From assembly GCA_022494885.1 (NCBI GenBank), contig JAGVSM010001654.1, positions 19,618 to 83,617 on the forward strand: a stretch of 64,000 nt of DNA, read 5' to 3'. A program made the translations under genes and the position numbers. The DNA is from Micrasema longulum. Lineage: Eukaryota > Arthropoda > Insecta > Trichoptera > Brachycentridae. Shown here in pieces: positions 32,669 through 41,422 of this stretch; within the stretch, counting starts at the first letter, position 1; every line of letters begins with the position of its first letter. A model generated the notes under the pieces. It saw only the letters and a program-made list of their open reading frames with translations, was not told the DNA's origin and searched no databases.

Positions 32669-32722
32669 TGTAGCGCCTGCATAGAGCGCTACACCCTTAT
32701 TCGCACCTTAGGGTGCGAATAA
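32669..32722. other. two adjacent perfect GC-rich hairpins
   Basis: TGTAGCGC-(9 nt)-GCGCTACA at 32,669-32,693 is followed within 3 bp by TTATTCGCACC-TTAG-GGTGCGAATAA at 32,697-32,722. Both stems are perfect, in an AT-rich setting. They could be the structured end of a mobile element whose body is not otherwise recognised. Confidence 0.6.
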
Positions 32723-32779
32723 AAACATTATAATGATGCTTATAAATGTCTTAAATTTACCTGTGATAATTATAATGTA

Positions 32780-33320
32780 TCATTAATACAACTTGTTATT
32801 CCACTACTTCGGGAATTACACTGGTTACGTTTTCCACCGAAGTTGGAATACAAACTCTGTTGGCTTACGTATAAGTAACTGCACAACTCTGCTCCAGAAT
32901 ACCTAAGGGAACTTTGCATTCCAGGTGGACTAGCTGACAGACGTCTTACTCTTAGATCAGCTACATCTCCGTTGAAAGGAAAAGTTATTAAACATCTACG
33001 CAAACAGCGCGCTAAATTTGGCGAACGCGCATTTGCGGTCGCAGGTTCTACGGCCTGTAATGCTCTCCCAGCAGAAGTGCTAAACTGTGAGAGTGAAGTG
33101 ATGTTTCGGAAAAAACTTAAAACCCACTTGTTCTCTAAATCATTTGAATAAATCGTGTGGTGACAAAGTACATTGTTTTTCTTAAATTAAAAAGTTAAAA
33201 TTAAATTTATATCTATATATAATCACCTTGTAAAGCGCCCTTGATGTATTGTATTACGAAAATGGCGCTTTATAAGTTGTTCATAATCATAATTGGGTTT
33301 TTGGTACATTAGTCGATAAA
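32780..33320 (+). pseudogene. L2/CR1-like LINE ORF2 C-terminus with structured 3' end
   Basis: A single frame with one stop reads LLRELHWLRFPPKLEYKLC, then APEYLRELC, LTLRSAT, GERAFAVAGSTACNALPAEV and FRKKLKTHLFSKSF, then TAA near 33,149. This is the ELHWLPxxxRxxYKLxxL...GxRAFxxAxPxxWNxLPxxx...FKxxLKTHLF order of L2/CR1 elements. The tail TGTAAAGCGCCCTTGA...AATGGCGCTTTATAA is the inverted-repeat 3' end common in that group. GC content is clearly higher than its surroundings. A mid-protein piece of a similar element is at 34,330-34,700. Confidence 0.88.
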
Positions 33321-33589
33321 GGTGTAAGTTAGGATTAAAATAAATAAATATTTTTAATTCTGACTTGAAGCTGTTTTTTCTTTGCCAGAAAATTTAAGTC
33401 AAAAAGTAAAAACATGATTGAACGAGTAAAAAGCGTATCTACCATTTTTCTAGAAGAATTGAGAAATCTTTTTTTTTAATAAGTCAATTGATCGACTTGC
33501 TGTCTGGAATTCGATTCGTAACCTTTTCGGTGCTTATTTTAGAAGCTGTAACCTCAGCCTTTTAGCTTATGTTTAAACATATTTAAATC

Positions 33590-33662
33590 ACCTGTTGAAA
33601 GAATTGAAGAAATATAGATATTTACATATGTACCGAATTGTGAATGTTACACACAGTGTAAA
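33590..33662 (+). repeat. family F fragment
   Basis: GAAAGAATTGAAGAAATATAG, then GTGAATGTTACACACAGTGT: the middle of the core only, cut by the LINE tail that follows. Confidence 0.55.
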
Positions 33663-33664
33663 AT

Positions 33665-34165
33665 AGTCTTATTTTATTTGAAATTTATTTACTCTCTCTT
33701 ACGGATTATTGCATTCATTTTACAAAAATATTGTATCATTTTTTATTTTTACTCTATTACTGATAATTATATTTTAGACGCCTTTTGAAAAGTTTGCTTG
33801 AGTCTTTTGTTTAGTTTTGTCTGGTAGTTTACTGTATAATTTCAGTCCCTGATTTATTAGTCTCGATTGTCCTTGTCTTGTTTTGGAATGTTGTATGTGA
33901 TATTGTTCTGATATATTTGTATTATGTCCAAGTTCACTACAATTTTTATCTAATTTTAGTTCATTGTCTACAATAATATCAGTCGCTAACTTATAAATAA
34001 ATTTTAAAGATTCTAGTTGAAAAAGTTCATTCACATTTAAATGTTCAGTTTTTTTTTTAAGTTCTTTAGTTGGTGTTGGGAGGTCATATACTCGCTTCAA
34101 TATTTTATTTTGGTGTCATTGTAGTCTGTTTATGTCATTTTGGTTTCCTGTTCCTGAGACAAAAT
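33665..34165 (-). pseudogene. LINE ORF2 C-terminus, relative of family G
   Basis: The minus-strand frame 34,100-33,774 begins MKRVYDLPTPTKELKKKTEH and contains LFQLESLKFIYKLATDI, GHNTNISEQYHIQHSKTRQG and LINQGLKLYSKLPDKTK. Just upstream, GTGNQNDINRLQ-stop-HQNKIL shows a Trp-to-stop change. The order matches family G but identity is moderate, so it is a sister family. T-rich left border at about 33,668. Confidence 0.8.
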
Positions 34166-34329
34166 CAGATCAGACAAAACTAAACAAGAGACTCAGATAA
34201 CCCTTACAAAAGATGTAAAAAATATAATCATTGACTGTAGAATATGAATTTTGAAACTAAAAATATTTTGTTGAATGTATGTAACCTGTAAGAGTTTATC
34301 AATATTTTTTTTATTTTTTTAAATCTTCA

Positions 34330-34705
34330 ATTTCAATCACTGGTTGTGATCTAACCCGTAGTATAAATATCAAACTACTCGGTGTTCATTTAGATTCAGA
34401 TCTTTTTCTTCATTCTTATGATAATAAAACGGTAAGTACTGGTTTTTTCCATCTTCAAGAAATCAAATCCTTTAAATATAAATAAAGAAATATTTCAATA
34501 GACGCAACTGATGCTCTTGTGAATGCTTACGCCGTTTCAAGTCTAGATTACTGTAATGGAAAATACGCAAATCTCCCAAAATATCAAACTGATAAACTTC
34601 AGTCTGTATTGAATGCGGCAGCACGGCTTATTACGGGAGTAAAAAAATTTCTCACGTCTCACAAAATCTTCTTTTGAATCTTCATCTTCAAACTTTGAGC
34701 ATGCT
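34330..34705 (+). pseudogene. L2/CR1-like LINE reverse-transcriptase middle fragment
   Basis: Blocks in order: IKLLGVHLDSDLFL, then VSTGFFHLQEI, ISIDATDALVNAYAVSSLDY, CNGKYANLPKYQTDKLQSVL and NAAARLITGVKK. The SRLDYCN...LPxxxxxKLQxVxNAAARLI pattern is one of the most recognisable signatures of L2/CR1 ORF2. Several stops and a frameshift near 34,480. It would sit just upstream of the part preserved at 32,780. Confidence 0.88.
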
Positions 34706-35120
34706 TTTAAAAAATATCTAAAAAATATTTTTTCGTGGTAGATTGAGAAATAAATAAGTTAGAAATACTGCAGAACTCCACATATAGATAATTGCATTAC
34801 AGTAATATTTTTAGCTAAGGACGAAAATTCAAATAAATTAAACGTATTTCAAATTTGAGCCATGAGTATAGTGCTTAAGAAAAGTAAATATATTAAAATA
34901 GAAAAAAATGTAAAACGATCTCAACTGGACAGCAATAAAAAAAAGACTGATATATAATATGCTTGTTTTTATGTTTAAATTTTTAAGCAAAAATGCCCAA
35001 ATAATTTATTAATTAGACAGTCTTAGATAAAATAGAAAGCTAAAATAAAAATCAATCAAAAAAATTGTATATCCTGTCAACAGTTATAGTAATATTACTA
35101 ATAATCATAATAAATAGAGA
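34706..35120. other. unassigned spacer
   Basis: AT-rich; no frame or repeat match seen. Confidence 0.35.
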
Positions 35121-35477
35121 ATTACTTTTTACGTAAATACTTTATCCACAAATGTGTTCAAACACATAACAAATAACAATATTGGCAAATGATTGTTTAA
35201 TAATAAAGAAAAAGTATGTTTATTTAATAATTCAGGTGTTTACCAATTAAAATGCAATTCTTGTCGTTTAGTTTACGTTGAAAGAACATCAATAAATGTT
35301 TAAATTCGTGTTAAAGAAAATATGAGGTGTCTTCACGATAACAATTACTCTGAATTCGCAAATCATCTTATCTTATTTAATCATGGTTTTATTAGAACTA
35401 CAGGATTTAAAATCATACATATATGTTAAATAATAAAGGATTTAAAGTAAATAAAAATGGAAATAACATGTTTCTCT

Positions 35478-35600
35478 TTTGGGTGAAACTGTGTGTGTTA
35501 GATTTGTTCCGACGTTTCGGCTACCATTGCAGGAGCCATCTTCAGGGTAAACTGAAATGAAACGTTGGAACAAATCCAACACAGACGGTATCACCCAAAA
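35478..35600 (-). repeat. inverted-repeat insert with CTGAAGA...GAAAC motif
   Basis: Inside the Penelope relic. GATTTGTTCCGACGTTTC and GAAACGTTGGAACAAATC form an inverted pair, wrapped by GGTGAAACTGTG / ACGGTATCACC. On the minus strand the loop reads CTGAAGATGGCTCCTG, then GTAGCCGAAACGTC. This is the 'ctgaagatggc...gccgaaacgt' block seen at Penelope-like element ends, and it resembles a hammerhead core. Confidence 0.6.
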
Positions 35601-35956
35601 AAAAAAATTAATAACGGTGACCGTAAAAACCTTCGCACCTATTTAATATGGAAATATTTCACATAAGGAAAGCTTTAAAAAATAATATTCTTTTGATCAA
35701 TAATCAAACAATCTTTCAATATTGTCCGTTAAACGATGTTCCATAGTAATGGTCACCCTAAATCTATTTAACTCAAGCTCCTCCTTCCATCCCTTCTCCC
35801 CTTTTTTTCAACTATTTCTCCAACAACATCAAATATTTTCATAATCTAATCAGTACATGTGCTTATTAAAATACACGACGTGTTGGTTTAAAAATTTTGT
35901 GCAACAACTATGGTGAAGGTGTATAGTGGGTTTTGCATGTTGGTTTAATTGGTGTC

Positions 35957-36020
35957 CTGACGAAAAGACGGGTACGTTTTTTTTCTTATCAAAAAAAAAA
36001 TGTCTCGGAACCGGTAGACA
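35957..36020 (+). other. hammerhead-like motif at Penelope 3' end (interrupted)
   Basis: CTGACGA followed by AAGACGGGTACGT, then a T-run/A-run insert (35,979-36,000), then GTCTCGGAACCGG. The undamaged form is at 49,241-49,272. The insert breaks helix II, so it is probably inactive. Confidence 0.45.
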
Positions 36021-36069
36021 TAGAAAAGTCGGTAATTGGTTATAAACAAATATATAATAAAATTTATAG

Positions 36070-36284
36070 AACATTTTTATTAGTATATTACTAGAAATAA
36101 GAATATAATAAAGTTGTCATTAAAAAAAAACAGAATCCCAAAATTGCATTATGTATAAAGGTTTTAAAATGAATGAAGATATGCCAGAATGTATGAAAAA
36201 TTAAAAGAGTATGAATTAATTTTAAAAGAAACGTAGTGTTTACTGTTTAATTGATTGTTATTAATGTAAGACTTAATATTTTTT
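36070..36284. other. unassigned spacer
   Basis: Short AT-rich gap between the Penelope end and a LINE tail; nothing recognised. Confidence 0.35.
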
Positions 36285-36685
36285 TTTTTTATTATTATTT
36301 TATTATTTTTTCACGCCCTTAAGGCTCTTACATACATGAAAGTTTTACAAAATATAAGTGTATAAACAACATTAAATTGAAAAAATACAATATAAAGCAA
36401 CAAAAGATTGAACAGTGTTAAGAAGTAAAGTTGGTATAAAAAAAGAAGATGAGTATATAAACAATATAGATTTAAAAAAAAAAAAAAAACACAATATAAA
36501 GAAATAAAATATAGGAACAGTGTTAAGATGTATAGTTGGTATAAAAATAAAAAGATGAGCGTATTAACAACATAAATTTAAAAAAAAAATACAATATAAA
36601 GTAATAAAATATAGAACTGTGTTTAAAAGTTAAGTTGGTTTAAAAAAAAAAAATAATAAAGCAATATGTATATATATATATCTAT
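36285..36685 (-). repeat. LINE 3' UTR, family D, three tandem monomers
   Basis: The left border reads (TATT)n then TTTCACGCCCTTAAGGCTCT: the A-tail and terminal block read backwards. Then three diverged units begin GTGTATAAACAACATT (36,358), GTATATAAACAATATA (36,453) and GCGTATTAACAACATA (36,560). Each includes ACAATATAAAG and AGTTGGT. The same array is at 39,690-40,065. Confidence 0.75.
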
Positions 36686-36784
36686 TTTTTTTTAATAAGC
36701 TAAAGAAATAGTTTTATTATTTTATTAGTTTTTATACTAATTGTAACGTAAGAAGATTAAAAAAAAAAATTTAAATCAATATTT

Positions 36785-36855
36785 CAAGATCACCTTATAG
36801 GGGTTCGAACCCTGGATCTTATGCGTGGTATGCGTTTGCCACTAAACAATTAAAA
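36785..36855 (-). repeat. tRNA-like SINE head
   Basis: On the minus strand, TGTTTAGTGGCAAACGCATA and then CAGGGTTCGAACCCC (B box) sit at tRNA-like spacing. Similar to the copy at 43,365-43,445 (both have GGC...AACGCATACC / GCGTACC in the middle). Confidence 0.5.
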
Positions 36856-37289
36856 ATATTTCAAGAGGGATTCATTGCCGTTAATTTTCTGTGAAAATCG
36901 TGTTTACGATCAAAACCAATAATTGGGTAACACAATTGAATGGGAAAATCATTATTTAGAGGTCTATTCATGTCAAAAACAAATGACTCTAGTCTCTTTA
37001 CTTATTTCACTAATTTTTCATTCGCCGGGTGAAATCGATAATTCATTTTCCCGTATTGCTGAATACTCACGGTTTATATTTGTTATGAAAACAATAAACA
37101 AACAAAAAAAAACATTTTTCTCCGGTATACATTGTCATACAGCAGATACCTCTCGAGAGCTTTAATATCACGGCTCCGTTGTTGACTTTTGTAAAGCTGA
37201 GTAGAGAAATTTAAATGTTCGGCGCGTTGCGTGCTGAATTAAAAGCTCAACAAAATCGGCAACGTGTATGATATCCAATATTTTTCGTC
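36856..37289. other. unassigned spacer
   Basis: An 80-codon plus-strand frame (36,923-37,165) has no recognisable motif and no supporting context; probably chance. Confidence 0.3.
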
Positions 37290-37294
37290 AAATA

Positions 37295-37700
37295 TAAAAA
37301 AAAGCCAGAAACAAGACAGAAGTTCATTACTTCGAACACAAAGATGCCCTAATTTTTCAAAATGAGACAAAAGCGGTGTTTCCCAAAGGATATAAAATAA
37401 GAAACCTTAATATTACAGAATTTCGGAGGGGTTCTACATCAATTTATGCAAATAAAGAATATGACGAAGCAGACTTCAAAAAACTGAATGTGTTTTCAGT
37501 AAAATTATCAAAATTTCTCAATGATTCAATCAAGAAGGGTTTTACAGGTGACAGGTGTGTATAAATAAGCAGTTAGAGCCTAAAGGAATACCCCAAGAGA
37601 AAAAAGATGATCTCAAAAATAGTCGATCTGTTTCCAAACCTGAAAGTGAAAAATTATGCTCTTGATATAGGTAGCCATATTGATTCTAATGTAATTTTTT
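37295..37700 (+). pseudogene. unrecognised coding relic
   Basis: The frame from about 37,304 to the TAA at 37,562 encodes about 86 residues, including FEHKDALIFQNETKAVFPKG, then LNITEFRRGSTSIYANKEYD, FKKLNVFSVKLSKFLND and IKKGFTGD. A frameshifted continuation reads ISKIVDLFPNLKVKNY and ends near 37,690. The composition is clearly protein-like and richer in charged residues than chance frames here. I cannot place the family. There is no flanking LINE tail or terminal repeat that I can tie to it, so host exon, retrocopy or transposon ORF all remain open. Confidence 0.45.
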
Positions 37701-38060
37701 TTTTAAATACGTATTTTACCACAAATAAATAATTGAATTTCTTGGATTTCGTCTTTGTTTATACTTATTATTATGATTTTTTTTATATTTTTTATTTCTT
37801 CATTGTTTGTTTATTTGTTTGCTTATGTGTAAGCCTTTTTTAAATACGTATTTAACTGTAAATATTTCATCGAATTTCTTATATTTCGTCTTTGTTTTCG
37901 CCTTTCTGAGAATTTAAAAATAACTTTCATTACATATGCAAAGGGCATATAGTGGCGATTTCGGATTAAGACGTCTTTTTTTAGCGTCTCAGCGTCATTG
38001 ATCGACATAATATCTTTTCAACAATACTTTATGCATATTACAGATAATAGTGATTTCATG
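37701..38060. other. AT-rich spacer with an internal duplication
   Basis: The segment around 37,700-37,760 (AAATACGTATTTTACC...AATTGAATTTCTTGGATTTCG) is echoed around 37,840-37,890 (AAATACGTATTTAACTG...CGAATTTCTTATATTTCGTC). This is an imperfect direct duplication about 140 bp apart. Confidence 0.45.
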
Positions 38061-38069
38061 AATTAAAAA

Positions 38070-38175
38070 AGAATAATAGACATTTTCGGACAAGTTATAA
38101 TGTAATTGTTTACGTCATCACTTTACACAATGAGTAATGTTCACATTTTTTATTTATGTTTGAACATCTGTATAA
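38070..38175 (-). repeat. possible degenerate family F fragment
   Basis: TCACTTTACACAATGAGTAA, then TGTTTGAACATCTGTATA, matches the middle of the core poorly. Low confidence. Confidence 0.35.
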
Positions 38176-38635
38176 TATATATTCTATTATGTGATATAAA
38201 CCTGCTATAAATGTAAGCCACACGAAGCACGGCAATGATGTCGGGACTCGCAGTCTAAATACTGAATTATTTTTATTTAACATAAAAAATGTTGACGGCC
38301 ACAGGAGAATTCTGGCTACTGGAAATACCCGCATTATGACTGATAAACAAAGCCATCAGAGATAACGTAATGGCCGAGTGGCGGGGCCCAGAAGCAGAGC
38401 GGGCGCAGGGCGGAACGGTCGTGTAGTTTCTGTATCAAAATTTAGGGAACAGTACGTATTTGCTTTGCTCCGATATTTTTTATTATTATCGAAAAAAAGT
38501 AAGAAACCTCACAAAAAAACAAATAACATGTCATCATATTGCTTTACAAAACATTAAAAAAAATTAACAACGGAAAGGGCTACAGACGACTTTTAAAAGT
38601 TGGTCTAAGAAGACTTACATAGAAAGCCGAGCTTT
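38176..38635. other. unassigned, with one GC-rich island
   Basis: 38,370-38,425 is unusually GC-rich (GGCCGAGTGGCGGGGCCCAG, GCGGGCGCAGGGCGG). It could be the 5' end of a transposon or a regulatory stretch; no promoter or frame can be assigned. Confidence 0.35.
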
Positions 38636-38639
38636 TTTT

Positions 38640-39065
38640 TACCATTGGGCTTTACGTGTTAAATTGCGGCCCGTTACCAAATTATTTGCGCGATGCCCTA
38701 GCAAATATGTAGCGGCAAAATACATTTTCTTTAATAATATGAAGCTGACTATACTTTTACGGCAAAACCGCATCTTAATCATTTTTAAAGAACTCACACG
38801 AGAGGTAGTATCATACATGATAAATATAGCGCAGGAAATTGGTAAAATAAACCAAAGTAGGGAACAAAATGCCGAACACTCCTCTAGTGGAACGGAAGGC
38901 CTGTTGACTACTGCCAACAGGCCGGCTTCTCCTGAAGAGTTTTAAGTGGTTTCCTCTCCACGTGAGCAAATGCTGAGAAGTTCCTGATTAGCCCACATTA
39001 ATATATCTCTCCTGATCCCAATAGTTTAGATAAATTTTGAGATATTTAATTGCAGAAAAATCCAC
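38640..39065 (+). repeat. unclassified repeat R3 with a coding frame
   Basis: The frame 38,664-38,945 ends ...AEHSSSGTEGLLTTANRPA, then SPEEF-stop. The last codons and the following UTR (GTGGTTTCCTCTCCAC, TTCCTGATTAGCCCACATTA) recur inverted at 59,820-60,015 with the same SPEEF-stop. I do not recognise the protein. Shared coding end plus UTR indicates a transposon family. Confidence 0.55.
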
Positions 39066-39069
39066 TTTT

Positions 39070-39685
39070 TGAAATATAAATATTGTTCGTATTATAAGCA
39101 AGGTAAATAATAAAGAAACTCCCATATAAAAAAAAAATTAAAAAAAACATTTTTACGAATTGTATTCTTACTTTTAAAACTTAGATTATATAAGAAAACT
39201 TATTTTAAATTCATAAATATTTCTGCATTTTTAACTTCAAAACAGCAAAAAGGGTACTCTCGTGTTTTATCTTCTAATGTGCATAAGTATTTTCTTTTTA
39301 GCTATAAATAAATCCTTACATAAAATTCGTGGCATAATGACGAAATAAAATCGTATGACAACCCTGTTTGTAGGACGTTCTATATATTGAACATTTCAGG
39401 AGAATTTGTAGGAATTCTTCTCCCAGGAGAGTCCTACAGTAGTAATGATATAAATTAATGAACCTTAATAATTTACCGAAGATGTATTGATTGGGAATTA
39501 GTTAATGAATTTCTTCATCTTGACGCGGACGAAATTAGTAGTAATTCTGCGGCATACACGTGTGATCGTTAGGATAATTTATTAGCGCAATTAGCTTTCG
39601 CTACCAAGAATAAAACCCTACATACGTTTTGTTTATTATGTTATAATTAATAGTGGTTTAACTCCTAGTTTCAAGTTAATTTTAA
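39070..39685. other. no recognised feature
   Basis: AT-rich; includes TAGGACGTTCTATATATTG and AGGAGAGTCCTACAG-type words forming a weak local dyad near 39,370-39,440. No coding or repeat relation found. Confidence 0.35.
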
Positions 39686-39689
39686 AAAC

Positions 39690-40065
39690 GTATAAGATTT
39701 TTTTAAATTTTTTTTTTTATTATTATTTTTTAACGCCGATAAGGTTTTTACATACATGAAAGTTATACAAACTTTAAGTATATAAACAACATTAAATTTT
39801 AAAAATACAATATAAAGCAACAAAAGATAGAACAGTGTTAAGAAATAAAGTTGGTATAAAAAAAAGAAGATGAGTATATAAACAACATAGATTTTTTTTA
39901 AAAACACAATATAAAGAAATAAAATATAGGAATAGTGTTAAGAAGTATAGTTGGTTAAAAATAAAAAGATGAGTGTATTAATAACATAAATTTTAAAAAA
40001 ATACAATATAAAGTAATAAAATATAGAACTGTGTTTAAAAGTTAAGTTAAGTTAATGTTTAAATA
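39690..40065 (-). repeat. LINE 3' UTR, family D, three tandem monomers, second copy
   Basis: Collinear with 36,285-36,685: terminal block TTTAACGCCGATAAGG, CATACATGAAAGTTATAC, then three units each containing ACAATATAAAG and (A)GTTGGT. The first border block is mutated. It lies in the same orientation about 3.4 kb away, so a local duplication is possible as well as independent insertion. Confidence 0.75.
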
Positions 40066-40309
40066 ATCTCCTTAACAGAATCCCTCCTTTTTCCTATTTT
40101 ATCCTAATATTTTATCCTTATCTTTTCTTATCCTTTTTACCCATCCTAACGCTTTGGGAACAAAATCATAATTATTTCATTTAACTCTCGTAAAATATTT
40201 TTGTTAAATTTCTATACATTCATACATATTTTTAATCAGTTCATTTGTAGTATGTATACAAAAAGTATTCTATAGTCACGAAAAACTTTAATTGGACTCA
40301 TACATTATA

Positions 40310-41345
40310 TTATAATATGAATTGTTTACAATTTATCTGTTGTTTTTCTAAATAAAATGATAATCTTTCAGAATTTGATAATCATCTCATAAATTCAAAT
40401 CACGATTTAAATAAGGATGCAGAAGTTAAAACTTTACATTCGAATTCTAAAAAAGGTCTTACATTCAATAACCTGAAGGTGTTTTATAATAAAAAAGATT
40501 TGAAAAATAATATTCCCCTAATAAATAATTAAATATCTTTTCAATACAGCCCACTTTTTTATTCCAAAACTAAACCCATCGTGTAACTATCAAGCCTAAG
40601 CCCTTTCCCTTCCCAACCACCACCCGCACATTATGTAAGATATCAGTAAATATTATTAACCTAATTTTAGTGCGTGTTTGGACATGGTGGTGTTTGCATC
40701 CCCATTAATCAATGTATTTTTTCGTAAATATTATACACGGTTTTTCAGGGTCAGACCACGAAACTTTAGAGGAAATATTCCTTACAGTTTGCTTTAAAAA
40801 AATCCTAATATTTTTTTCCTAAAAGTCATTAATAAAAATGCATTTATATATAATCTCAAAATAAAGTAATTCTTTAATTTCTCGGTCAAGCAGTCCCTCC
40901 ACAAACCCCTACTTCTTTCTTAATCCAGCCGCTTCCCTTGTCCGCGACTGGTGTGTATTGCTTCGTTGGTCAAATACGTTTTAATCGCTTTTTTTTTGTT
41001 GGGGAGGGGTAAGAGTTTGTGAAGGGGATGCTTGTCCAAAAAATTTAATGTTGACTCCATTTTGAGATCATAAAAAAAAAATTAGTAAAATAACATTTTT
41101 GAAAAATTTTACGAAGGTTTTTTTAATACTTACTATGAGGAATTTTTCTATGAAGTTTCACGGTCTGACCCTGAAAAGCCATGTTTATACTACGGCAATG
41201 ATAAAAGTGAAAGTATGTTTTAGTATTTGCATGTTGGAGCAGTGAGAGTCCTGACGAAGTGGTTATATTCTTATATTTACTTACATTAGTTGAAGTGTTT
41301 GACCACAAAGTTAATGCTTTGAACAAAAATAACATTTTACAATCA
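40310..41345 (+). pseudogene. Penelope-like element C-terminus and 3' region, second copy
   Basis: The plus strand reads NLSEFDNHLINSNHDLNK, then EVKTLHSNSKKGLTFNNLKV, LKNNIPLINN and FQYSPLFYSKTKPIV. This is the post-GIY-YIG C-terminus of Penelope-like elements and matches the C-terminus at 35,640 (LKNNILLINN...FQY). The 3' region follows and contains a foreign insert (40,738-41,190). It then resumes with ATGATAAAAGTGAAAGTATG and a CTGACGA block at 41,251, where it becomes truncated. Frames are broken by stops. Confidence 0.72.
40738..41190. mobile_element. terminal-inverted-repeat element inside the Penelope 3' region
   Basis: TTTTTCAGGGTCAGACCACG at the left and GGTCTGACCCTGAAAAGCC at the right are inverted repeats that extend imperfectly for about 80-90 bp. 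The flanks TTATACACGG and TTATACTACGG look like a diverged 9-10 bp target duplication. The uninterrupted Penelope copy at 49,160 lacks it. Long inverted ends with a 9 bp duplication suggest a Mutator-like element, but that is inference. Confidence 0.55.
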
Positions 41346-41422
41346 AATTTAAGTAAACTATGATGGCGAACGCGTCGTTATATATTGTAAACTAAATTTA
41401 AAAAAAGGCAGGGGAAACCAAC

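Larger units (their letters stand above)
35125..36060 (+). pseudogene. Penelope-like element: GIY-YIG region, C-terminus and 3' end
   Basis: At about 35,232-35,400 the plus strand encodes NSGVYQLKCNSCRLVYV, then a stop, then RVKENMRC and SEFANHLI...NHGF. This is the GIY-YIG endonuclease domain of Penelope-like elements (GxYQLxCxxCxxxYVGxT...RxxEH...FAxHL). The end of the protein reappears at 35,640-35,730 as MEIFHIRKALKNNILLINNQ and FQYCPL, after about 190 bp of foreign sequence (35,445-35,630). The 3' region (35,740-36,060) ends with a hammerhead-like block. The reverse-transcriptase domain is absent. The GIY-YIG assignment rests on motif order, not on a search. Confidence 0.8.

Noticed and set aside
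36453..36660. CRISPR-like array in the spaced repeats
   Set aside because: Units are about 100 bp, diverged and lie in a LINE UTR of a eukaryotic genome.
38370..38425. GC-rich island as a CpG promoter
   Set aside because: Only about 55 bp, with no start-site features or downstream gene.
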